The position numbers and the translations under genes were made by a program. DNA of 46,193 bases, taken from a bacterium. Its GTDB lineage: Bacteria > Verrucomicrobiota > Verrucomicrobiia > Limisphaerales > JAJXZI01. Below are positions 35,507-42,344 of the stretch, one piece after another. The notes beneath the pieces are model-generated. The model saw only the letters and a list, made by a program, of their open reading frames with translations. It did no database searches and was not told the DNA's origin. The DNA is taken from contig JAJXZI010000339.1 in the NCBI GenBank assembly GCA_021780115.1, positions 1 to 46,193 of the forward strand, in the 5' to 3' direction. The first letter of the stretch is position 1; the number at the start of each line of letters is the position of its first letter.

Positions 35507-36160
35507 ATGCATTGCCTCGTCACCGCCGGCCCCACCTACGAGCCGCTGGATCAAGTCCGGCGCCTGACGAATTTCTCCACCGGCCGGCTCGGCACGGAGC
35601 TGGCCAATTTCCTCACCGACCGCGGCCATCGCGTCACGCTCCTGCTGGGCCAGCAGGCCACCTGGGGCGGCGGACGCCGCGCGTCGCGCGTCGAGTCCTT
35701 CACCACCGGCCGCGACCTGAGCGAGCGCCTGCGGGCACTGGCGGGCGAACCGGTGGACGCCGTCTTCCATGCCGCCGCGGTGGGCGACTTCGCCTTCGGC
35801 AAAGTCTGGCTCCAAACACCGCTCGGCGAGCGGAGGGAGGTCAGCGCCGCCAAGTTCCCGACGCGCGCCGGCACGCTGCTGGCTGAACTCCGTCCCACGC
35901 CGAAAATCATCGCCCACTTGCGCGGCTGGTTTCCGACGGCCCAATTGGTGGGCTGGAAATTCGAAGTGGAAGGCGACCGGGCCGGCGCCCTGCGCCGCGC
36001 GGAAGGCCAACTCGCCGAAACGGCGACCGACGCCTGCGTCGTGAACGGTCCCGCTTACGGCGACGGCTTCGGCCTGCTCACCCGAGGACAGACGCCCGTT
36101 CACCGGCCGGATTCACCCGGTCTGTTCGCCGCGCTGGCTGACTTCCTGGCGCCCAAGTGA
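35507..36160 (+). CDS. Stand-alone phosphopantothenoylcysteine synthetase (CoaB) domain
   Basis: This enzyme joins phosphopantothenate and cysteine in CoA synthesis. Most bacteria fuse it to the CoaC decarboxylase; here only the CoaB domain (217 aa from ATG 35507) is present. The start MHCLVTAGPTYEPLDQVRRLTNFSTGRLG is the CoaB nucleotide-binding segment. VFHAAAVGDFAF matches the AVADY motif and QLVGWKFEVE the GFxxE motif. The usual lysine-rich KIKK loop appears as SAAKFPTRAG. A separate CoaC is expected elsewhere. The ORF track start at 35360 overlaps waaA and is not used. Confidence 0.88.
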   Translation: MHCLVTAGPTYEPLDQVRRLTNFSTGRLGTELANFLTDRGHRVTLLLGQQATWGGGRRASRVESFTTGRDLSERLRALAGEPVDAVFHAAAVGDFAFGKVWLQTPLGERREVSAAKFPTRAGTLLAELRPTPKIIAHLRGWFPTAQLVGWKFEVEGDRAGALRRAEGQLAETATDACVVNGPAYGDGFGLLTRGQTPVHRPDSPGLFAALADFLAPK

Positions 36161-36199
36161 ACCGCCGGGCGTCCGTTGGCTCCGGCGCCGGGTTTCGCG

Positions 36200-36228
36200 T
36201 TGAAGCAGGCCGCTCGCGCTTGTATGGT
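36200..36228 (+). promoter_or_regulatory. Candidate recG promoter
   Basis: TTGAAG (36200-36205), a 17-nt spacer and TATGGT (36223-36228), only 8 nt before the recG ATG at 36237; the transcript would be essentially leaderless. Confidence 0.45.
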
Positions 36229-36236
36229 CGCCCGCC

Positions 36237-38381
36237 ATGACCGCGCGCCCGCCGAGTCCGGACGTTCCCCCGCTCGCCCGCCCCGTCGGCACGCTCTGGG
36301 GCGTCGGCCCGGAACGCGCGGCGCAACTGGCCCGCCTCGACCTCCGCACCACCGAGGACCTGCTGCTGCACCGCCCGCGCCGCCACGAGGACCGCCGCCA
36401 CGCCCGGCCAATCGCGAAGTTAAGCGCCACCGAAGCCGCCACCGCGCGCGGCAGCGTCGTGGCGATGGGCGTGAACCGTTACCGCAAAGGCGCCAAGTCG
36501 GTCTTCGAATTGATCCTCGACGACGGCACGGCGCGGCTCCACTGCCGGTGGTGGAACCTGCCGTTCCTGGAAAAATACTTCGCCGTGGGCGACGACGTCT
36601 TCGTTTTCGGCCGGCTGAGCGGCTTGAAACCGCGCACGATGGACCATCCGGAGACGGAAGTCGTCGAGACCGGCGAGGAGAATTTCATCCACCTCAACCG
36701 CCTCGCGCCGGTCTATCCGCTCACCGAGGGTCTGCCCCAGCGCTGGTTGCGGGCGCTGGTCTGGCGCACGCTCGAGCGCTTTGAATCCCAGATCGTCGCG
36801 CCGTGGCCGGACCTGGAGTCCAAGGTCCAAAGTCCAAAGCCCACCGTCAGTCCCGCCGCGGGCACCGCCTCCGAGGCCCATCGGAGCTTGGATTCCGGCC
36901 TCTGGACCGCGCTGCCTTCGCGCGCCCACGCCATCCGCCAGCTTCACTTCCCGGAGACACGGGAAGACGCCGAACGCGCGCGGCAGCGGCTGGCGCTGGA
37001 CGAATTCATCGCCCTGGAACGCGACATCCAATCCCGGCGCCGGAGGTTTGAAGCCAAGGCGCGCGGCTGGCCGTGCGGCGGGGACAACCGATGCATCAAA
37101 CCGTTTCTTGCCCGGCTGGGCTTCACGCTCACCGCCGCGCAGACCCGCGTGCTGCGTGAAATTCGCCGCGACCTGAACGGCCCGCACCCGATGCGGCGCC
37201 TGCTGCAGGGCGATGTCGGTTCCGGCAAGACGGTTGTCGCGGCCTGCGCGGCGCTGATGGCGGTGGAGAGCGGGTTCACCGTCGCGCTGATGGCGCCGAC
37301 GGAAATCCTGGCCGGGCAGCATTTCGCGAATTTCACCCGCTGGTTCGGGCCGCTGGGCGTGGCGGTCGAATTGCAGACCGGCAGCCACAAGACAGCCGTT
37401 GAGCGTCGCGCGTCGGGCGCCGGGGGCCAGGCGGCGCTTGGGCTTTCGGCCGCCAGCCCGCGGCCCGCGCCCCTCGTCATCGGCACGCACGCCTTGATCC
37501 AATCCGGTTTCGAGCCGGAAAACCTCGGCCTGGTCATCATTGACGAGCAGCACAAGTTCGGCGTGGCGCAGCGCGAACAACTCGTCCGCAAGGGCCGCTA
37601 CCCGCACCTGCTGGTGATGACGGCCACGCCGATCCCGCGCACGCTGGGCCTGACGCTCTACGGCGACCTCGACCTCTCGGTGATTGACGAGCTGCCCGCC
37701 GGCCGCGGGCGGGTGCGAACGTTTGTGCGCGCCGCCGACAAGCTGCCGCGGGTCTGGGCGTTCATCCACGGCCGGCTCGACGAGGGACGGCAGGCGTATG
37801 TGGTCTATCCGCGCATTGAGGAGACGGCGGGCGACCTCAAGGCCGTGACCACGGAATTTGAAACCGTGACGGCGGCGCTCGCCCCGTACCGCGCCGGCCT
37901 GCTGCACGGCCGGCTCGCCAGCCGCCAGAAGGAGGAGATCATGGCTGCGTTCCGCGCCAACGCCGTTCAGGTGTTGGTGGCCACTTCACTCGTCGAAGTG
38001 GGCGTGGACGTGGCGAACGCCACCGTCATGCTGATCGAGAACGCCGAGCAGTTTGGCCTGGCGCAACTGCACCAGTTGCGCGGGCGCATCGGCCGCGGCG
38101 CCCACGAGTCGTATTGCATCCTGATCTCCGCCGCGTCGAACGCCGAGGCCCGCGAACGGCTCCGCGTGTTGGAGGAGACGAGCGACGGCTTCCGCATCGC
38201 CGAGGCGGACCTCAAACTGCGCGGCCCGGGCGAGTTGCTCGGCCAGCAGCAGAGCGGCCTGCCGCGCTTCCGCTTCGGCGATCTGCGCCAGGACCTGGAG
38301 TTGATCCGCTGGGCGCGCGAGCTGGCGAGGCAGCTCCCGGAGAGCGGTGCGGCGCTGGACGCAGCCCGTTCCCCCGCTTGA
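36237..38381 (+). CDS. recG: ATP-dependent DNA helicase RecG
   Basis: It remodels stalled replication forks and Holliday junctions. The 714 aa contain the wedge/OB region (RGSVVAMGVNRYRKG through VFELILDDGTARLHC), Walker A QGDVGSGKTVVA (near 323), the DEQH box VIIDEQHKFGV, MTATPIPRTLGLTLYGDLD, and helicase C with VLVATSLVEVGVDV, QLHQLRGRIGRG and the C-terminal TRG-like segment. Between the wedge domain and the helicase core (about residues 195-226) the protein carries an insert, ESKVQSPKPTVSPAAG onward. This is encoded by a TCCAAAG-type dispersed repeat and keeps the reading frame. Confidence 0.96.
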   Translation: MTARPPSPDVPPLARPVGTLWGVGPERAAQLARLDLRTTEDLLLHRPRRHEDRRHARPIAKLSATEAATARGSVVAMGVNRYRKGAKSVFELILDDGTARLHCRWWNLPFLEKYFAVGDDVFVFGRLSGLKPRTMDHPETEVVETGEENFIHLNRLAPVYPLTEGLPQRWLRALVWRTLERFESQIVAPWPDLESKVQSPKPTVSPAAGTASEAHRSLDSGLWTALPSRAHAIRQLHFPETREDAERARQRLALDEFIALERDIQSRRRRFEAKARGWPCGGDNRCIKPFLARLGFTLTAAQTRVLREIRRDLNGPHPMRRLLQGDVGSGKTVVAACAALMAVESGFTVALMAPTEILAGQHFANFTRWFGPLGVAVELQTGSHKTAVERRASGAGGQAALGLSAASPRPAPLVIGTHALIQSGFEPENLGLVIIDEQHKFGVAQREQLVRKGRYPHLLVMTATPIPRTLGLTLYGDLDLSVIDELPAGRGRVRTFVRAADKLPRVWAFIHGRLDEGRQAYVVYPRIEETAGDLKAVTTEFETVTAALAPYRAGLLHGRLASRQKEEIMAAFRANAVQVLVATSLVEVGVDVANATVMLIENAEQFGLAQLHQLRGRIGRGAHESYCILISAASNAEARERLRVLEETSDGFRIAEADLKLRGPGELLGQQQSGLPRFRFGDLRQDLELIRWARELARQLPESGAALDAARSPA
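36816..36842 (+). repeat. Heptamer TCCAAAG-type repeat inside recG
   Basis: The tract GAGTCCAAGGTCCAAAGTCC runs on into AAAGCCC and holds three near-copies of AGTCCAA. On the other strand it reads as the TTTGGACTTTGGAC-type sequence, similar to the motif at about 12185. It is translated as ESKVQSPKP. Confidence 0.6.
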
Positions 38382-38508
38382 CTTCGCGGCGGTTCGCCTG
38401 TTGCATCGGGGCATTGCTGGATGCGGGCGGAACGCAAAACCGGCCGGGACGCAAACGTAAACCGGCCCTGGGCGGACTGATCTTCCCGCACGACGACACC
38501 GATAATTT

Positions 38509-40164
38509 ATGGCAACCATTCCGATCACCAACCGGCCAAAACTGAAACGCAACCAGGTCCAGCTCATCGCCAGCGGCGACTTGCGCCTCTCGGCCAACCA
38601 GGCCTGCTGGCCGGCCCAGCAGCAGATGGAGCAGGCGTTCACCGCCGCCGTCGAGGCGGAAGGTGGCCAAGTCGTCCGCGGTCATCCGTACAAGCCGGAC
38701 CAGCAGCACGGTTTCATCGGTTCGCAGCGCGAAGGCCTGGAGGTCTTTCGCCAACTGGATCCCGACGCGCCCTTGGTCGTGGCCGAGGCCGTCTGGCAGT
38801 ACTCGCACCATGTCCTGGCGGGGTTGACCACGCATCGCGGGCCGATCCTGACGGTGGCCAATTGGTCCGGCCAGTGGCCCGGCCTCGTGGGCATGTTGAA
38901 CCTGAACGGCTCGCTCACCAAGGCCGGCGTGGAATACTCCACGCTCTGGAGCGAGCAGTTCACCGACGATTCCTTCCGCCTGCGCCTGGGCCGGTGGCTG
39001 CGCACCGGCAAGACCTCCCACCGCATCAGCCACGTCCAGCCCTTCCGCCACGCGAAGTTGGGCGGACCCGCGGCCGAGTTGGGCCAAACGCTCGCCGGCC
39101 AGCTCCGCGCCGGGAAGGCCATCTTGGGCATCTTCGACGAAGGCTGCATGGGCATGTTCAACGCGATCGTCCCCGACGCCTTGCTGCACGCCACCGGCGT
39201 CTTCAAGGAACGGCTGAGCCAGTCCGCGCTTTACCACGAAACCACGCGGGTCGGTGACGCGGAGGCCCAGGCCGTGCGCGCCTGGTTGGAGCGGCGCGGG
39301 ATGAAGTTCGCCACCGGCCCGGACGACGCCACGGATTTGACCGACGCCCAAATCCTCGGGCAGTGCCAGATGTATGTCGCCGCGTTGCGCCTCGCGGACG
39401 ACTTCGGCTGCGACTGCATCGGCATCCAATACCAGCAGGGCCTGAAAGACCTGCTGCCGGCGAGCGACTTGGTGGAAGGCATGCTGAACAACACCGACCG
39501 GCCGCCCGTGAAATCCCGCGACGGCCAACGCGAGCTCTATGCCGGCCAGCCGCTGCCGCACTTCAACGAGGTGGACGAATGCGCCGGCCTCGACGGCCTC
39601 CTGACCGGTCGCGTCCACCAGGCGCTGGGCCAGCCGGTGGAAAACACGCTCCACGACGTGCGCTGGGGCGATTGGGACCAGAGCGGCACCGTGAAAGATT
39701 ACGTGTGGGTCTTCGAGATCAGCGGCTCGGCGCCGCCGGCCCACTTCATCAACGGCTGGGCGGGCGCGGAAGGTTTTCGGCAGCCGCCCATGTATTTTCC
39801 CAAGGGCGGCAGCACCTTGCGCGGCATTGCCAAACCGGGCGAGATCGTCTGGTCGCGCATCTACGTGGACCGCGGCCTGAAGATGGACATCGGCCGGGCC
39901 GGCGTCGTGGCCTTGCCGCGCGAAGAGACCGAGCGCCGCTGGCAAGCCACCACCTGGCAGTGGCCGATCATGCACGCCGTCACCTACGGCGTGTCGCGCG
40001 ACCAGCTCATGGCCAAACACCAGGCCAACCACATCCAGGTCGCCTACGCCGCCGACGCCAAGGCGGCGGACAAATGCCTCGTCGCCAAGGCCGCGATGGC
40101 CGAGGCGTTGGGCATCAAGGTCAATCTCTGCGGCACGCGGAAGGACGGCAAACCGTGGGCGTGA
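38509..40164 (+). CDS. L-fucose/arabinose isomerase-like protein
   Basis: This 551-aa cytoplasmic protein resembles the FucI/AraA isomerase fold, which converts aldoses to ketoses using a divalent metal. Characteristic stretches are [22 protein letters not shown] (the substrate-loop region), [18 protein letters not shown] (with candidate Glu/Asp ligands) and [20 protein letters not shown] late segment, [20 protein letters not shown], supplies a candidate His. It has no FucK, FucA or transporter neighbour, so its sugar is unknown and it could be a divergent member without isomerase activity. Confidence 0.75.
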   Translation: MATIPITNRPKLKRNQVQLIASGDLRLSANQACWPAQQQMEQAFTAAVEAEGGQVVRGHPYKPDQQHGFIGSQREGLEVFRQLDPDAPLVVAEAVWQYSHHVLAGLTTHRGPILTVANWSGQWPGLVGMLNLNGSLTKAGVEYSTLWSEQFTDDSFRLRLGRWLRTGKTSHRISHVQPFRHAKLGGPAAELGQTLAGQLRAGKAILGIFDEGCMGMFNAIVPDALLHATGVFKERLSQSALYHETTRVGDAEAQAVRAWLERRGMKFATGPDDATDLTDAQILGQCQMYVAALRLADDFGCDCIGIQYQQGLKDLLPASDLVEGMLNNTDRPPVKSRDGQRELYAGQPLPHFNEVDECAGLDGLLTGRVHQALGQPVENTLHDVRWGDWDQSGTVKDYVWVFEISGSAPPAHFINGWAGAEGFRQPPMYFPKGGSTLRGIAKPGEIVWSRIYVDRGLKMDIGRAGVVALPREETERRWQATTWQWPIMHAVTYGVSRDQLMAKHQANHIQVAYAADAKAADKCLVAKAAMAEALGIKVNLCGTRKDGKPWA

Positions 40165-40257
40165 CGCGTTTGTAGTCCCGGCTTCAGGCCGGCAGCCACG
40201 GCCGCGAAGGAAATGGCCAATGCCCCGCACCGCGTCTCGGAACGCCAGTTCGCGCGC

Positions 40258-40361
40258 CAGCGTTTTGGACTGCGGCGGCCCTCAGCCGCTTTTCGACAAC
40301 CCGCTCCCCACGCTCGGTCGCTGTCCAAAGCGCCAGAGGACTGGCACAGTCCAAAACGCTG
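40258..40361. repeat. 104-bp element with perfect 15-bp inverted ends
   Basis: CAGCGTTTTGGACTG (40258-40272) is matched exactly by CAGTCCAAAACGCTG (40347-40361). An internal GTCCAAAGCGCC (about 40323-40334) is a partial third copy. It looks like a non-autonomous palindromic element of the kind dispersed in Verrucomicrobia genomes. Confidence 0.75.
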
Positions 40362-40565
40362 CCGCGCCAGACTCAGCCCCGCGTGCTGCCAGGCGTTACC
40401 AGGAACCGGGATGCGCCTGCGGTCTTTGGCTCACCTGTCTTTTCGCTTGCCAGACGGTGGGGCCGGTGAGACAAACGCGCCAAGCGTCAGCAGACGCAAG
40501 CCGATGAACGATCTGGGAACAACGGGCCAAAACCGTGGCCGAACACGGGCGGGGGGAATTGTTCT

Positions 40566-40615
40566 GCCGCGAGCGGTTGTTCCCAGGCAAATGACCGGGA
40601 ACAACCGCTTGCGGT
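40566..40615. repeat. 19-bp hairpin immediately upstream of the first cassette
   Basis: AGCGGTTGTTCCC (40572-40584) pairs perfectly with GGGAACAACCGCT (40597-40609); with flanking pairs and two G-T wobbles the stem reaches 19 bp around a 12-nt loop. It ends 9 nt before the GTTAGGT core site. It could be a decayed attC, part of an attI-like site or a terminator lacking a T-tract. Confidence 0.6.
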
Positions 40616-40624
40616 CGAATACCT

Positions 40625-40631
40625 GTTAGGT
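40625..40631 (+). other. Integron core site (GTTRRRY) at the left end of cassette 1
   Basis: GTTAGGT fits the GTTRRRY cleavage consensus and marks the start of the first cassette. No matching RYYYAAC site lies upstream, so it is either the end of an attI or of a degenerate attC. Confidence 0.7.
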
Positions 40632-40641
40632 GCCTAGCCGC

Positions 40642-41490
40642 ATGAGCACACTCAACCAACCAAACTTAGACAAGCTCAGACAGAAGTTAGCGCCACATCC
40701 GTTGCACCTTGGTGTCATTCTGGATGGAGCAGTGACGAGCTTTTCAGACAGCGCGAACCCGCTCCGCTTTTCTAATACCGCAACTGGCCTTCGCGAGCTA
40801 CTTCGCGAGTTGTTTGTCGCGATCTCGCCTGACCGGAGTATTCAGGATTCCACTTGGTTTACTCCCGATCCGACCTCACAGACTGGTGTGACGCGCCGCC
40901 ACCGCACGCTGTTTGCGGTATATTCTTACCTTGACCCACAGCATTTCCCTACCAACTTTGCTTCCAGTGTCGAGGCACTTGCCGCGCAAATCGGTAAGCA
41001 AGTTGGGGCGCTGTCGGCATTCACGCACATCACCAAGGCAAGTCTCGCCACTCCTGAGCAGGCTGCCATTGCCTGCTTCGACTCAACGGTTCGATTATTT
41101 CTTCGCCTATTCGACGCGATTGACTCCGCCCGGGAGCACCTACGAGATGCACTCCAGATTGAGCTTCAGGAGCGTTTGTCCGATATTTTTACATCCGAGT
41201 TCTTTGATGAGCTTGATATTCTTTCCACTCACACACGCCCTCAAGACGCCGAGGATGTCGAGGTTGAGATTGAAGACATCGGCAAGGAAGCAATTACATT
41301 CTCCGGCACTGGCAGTGTCTTGTGTGACCTTCAGTATGGCTCTGACGGTGACTGTCGGCGGGGCGATGGCTTGGAGTTCAGTGATTCGTATCCTTTCACA
41401 TTCTCCGGCGAGGCACGCACGTCCAGTCCCCGCGACGTGACGGTAGATCGTGGCGATATATCCGTAGATACAAGTTCGTTCTATGAGTAG
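40642..41490 (+). CDS. Integron cassette 1 protein, possible pPIWI-associated nuclease family
   Basis: The 282 aa start at ATG 40642, 17 nt from the core-site G. Base and codon use is visibly less GC-rich than neighbouring genes, consistent with transfer. Visible blocks are GLRELLRELFVAISPD, then TWFTPDPTSQTGVTRRHRTLFAVYSY, an AFTHITKASLATPEQ stretch, and a C-terminal domain with LCDLQYGSDGDCRRGDGLEF, DSYPFTF and the end VDTSSFYE. This pattern reminds me of proteins described as predicted pPIWI-associating nucleases, which are defence-linked; I hold that assignment loosely. No signal peptide or membrane helix. It ends 6 nt before the ACCTAAC core of its attC. Confidence 0.75.
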   Translation: MSTLNQPNLDKLRQKLAPHPLHLGVILDGAVTSFSDSANPLRFSNTATGLRELLRELFVAISPDRSIQDSTWFTPDPTSQTGVTRRHRTLFAVYSYLDPQHFPTNFASSVEALAAQIGKQVGALSAFTHITKASLATPEQAAIACFDSTVRLFLRLFDAIDSAREHLRDALQIELQERLSDIFTSEFFDELDILSTHTRPQDAEDVEVEIEDIGKEAITFSGTGSVLCDLQYGSDGDCRRGDGLEFSDSYPFTFSGEARTSSPRDVTVDRGDISVDTSSFYE

Positions 41491-41496
41491 CCCGGC

Positions 41497-41595
41497 ACCT
41501 AACAAGTCGCCGGAGCCAACGCCGGTTGGCGCTGTCAGTTCCGCTTCGCGGTTCACGGTTTTTGGCCCGGCGTGGCTCAGCTTTTTTCGTTAGGC
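41497..41595 (+). other. attC recombination site 1
   Basis: The 99-bp site runs from ACCTAAC (R'', RYYYAAC) to GTTAGGC (R', GTTRRRY). The inner arms GAGCCA-CGCCGG (41513-41525) and CCGGCGTGGCTC (41567-41578) pair completely except for one extra A on the left arm. Such an extrahelical base is the hallmark that directs integrase to the bottom strand. The loop part is about 41 nt and can form smaller hairpins. Confidence 0.88.
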
Positions 41596-41605
41596 TCAAG
41601 CGAAC

Positions 41606-42214
41606 ATGGACTCCATCCTGAAATCATTCTCGATCGGCTTTCTTCTCCGGAGTGTTTTCTCGGGAGTGTTCTTCGTGATCTCCTATTATGTGGCCTCGCA
41701 TAGCCCGGCGGACTTATTGAAGATCGACGGCAAGATGTTTCTCTCGCTTGGCCTACCGGCAGCGCTGTTCGCAGGCGTTACAACCTACGGCTTGCATCGT
41801 TCTCTGTTCTATCCGGTCATTGAGTTCTGCTACGACAGTAATCGTGGCAAGGCCCTCCGAAAGCGCAGGCCCTTGATCCGTGATGCGACGATACGCACGC
41901 TCTTATGGCGATGGAGCGCAGACGACGCGACCAGTGCGACACTCAGGCGCCCGCGACAGAATAGGCACTTCAACACGTGGGCCGACTTCATACATCTTCA
42001 GTACGCTTCGGCCCAGTGTATTGTTTTTGGTGCCGTTGTCGGTCGTGTTGTTGTCCCCGGCGAGCATCCACCTTATTGGCCGCTCATCAGTCTTGCAGTT
42101 CTCCTATTCATTGCTGCCCTTGTCTCAGATTGGCGAACACATTCGGTTTTGGATCATATCAGGAATGAGCCTAACAAGTCGCTGCACGCAACAGCCGCCG
42201 CGCTGGGCAGTTGA
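41606..42214 (+). CDS. Integron cassette 2 membrane protein, unknown function
   Basis: The 202 aa start at ATG 41606, again exactly 17 nt from the core-site G. About four hydrophobic segments are visible (LLRSVFSGVFFVISYYV, LSLGLPAALFAGVTTYG, AQCIVFGAVVGRVVV, PLISLAVLLFIAALV). A basic cytoplasmic-type stretch with RKRRPLIRDATIRTLLWRW lies in the middle. I do not recognise a family. The last residues, NKSLHATAAALGS, are encoded by attC 2 itself, a read-through tail seen in many cassette proteins. GC content is lower than in flanking genes. Confidence 0.7.
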   Translation: MDSILKSFSIGFLLRSVFSGVFFVISYYVASHSPADLLKIDGKMFLSLGLPAALFAGVTTYGLHRSLFYPVIEFCYDSNRGKALRKRRPLIRDATIRTLLWRWSADDATSATLRRPRQNRHFNTWADFIHLQYASAQCIVFGAVVGRVVVPGEHPPYWPLISLAVLLFIAALVSDWRTHSVLDHIRNEPNKSLHATAAALGS

Positions 42215-42292
42215 CCGGTTTATGAAACTTGAACATCATCATTGCATCTCACGTCCCGCTCCGGCGGCTGTGCGTGAGCTTTGGCGTTAAGC
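42169..42292 (+). other. attC recombination site 2
   Basis: The 124-bp site runs from GCCTAAC (RYYYAAC) to GTTAAGC (GTTRRRY). The arms CACGCA-CAGCCGCCG (42185-42200) and CGGCGGCTGTGCGTG (42262-42276) make 15 pairs with a single extra A on the left arm, as in attC 1. It overlaps the end of the cassette 2 ORF. Confidence 0.88.
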
Positions 42293-42344
42293 CTTGGCGG
42301 GAAAGGGCCAATCCCTGACGATGACGATCCGCAGGAGGCGTCCG

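Larger units (their letters stand above)
40165..40624. other. 460-bp non-coding stretch between the isomerase gene and the integron fragment
   Basis: No credible gene; the 138-aa ORF here is a translation of repeats. It holds the 104-bp inverted-repeat element (40258-40361) and a 19-bp hairpin (40566-40615). The rest shows nothing I can name, and no integrase gene is present. Confidence 0.5.

Noticed and set aside
38212-40230. 672-aa minus-strand ORF
   Set aside because: Antisense to the fucose-isomerase-like gene and the end of recG.
40165-40624. Possible integrase gene or full attI to the left of the cassettes
   Set aside because: No tyrosine-recombinase motif in any frame here, and only the GTTAGGT core site is present.
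40213-40629. 138-aa ORF before the first cassette
   Set aside because: It translates the inverted-repeat element and the hairpin; not a plausible protein.
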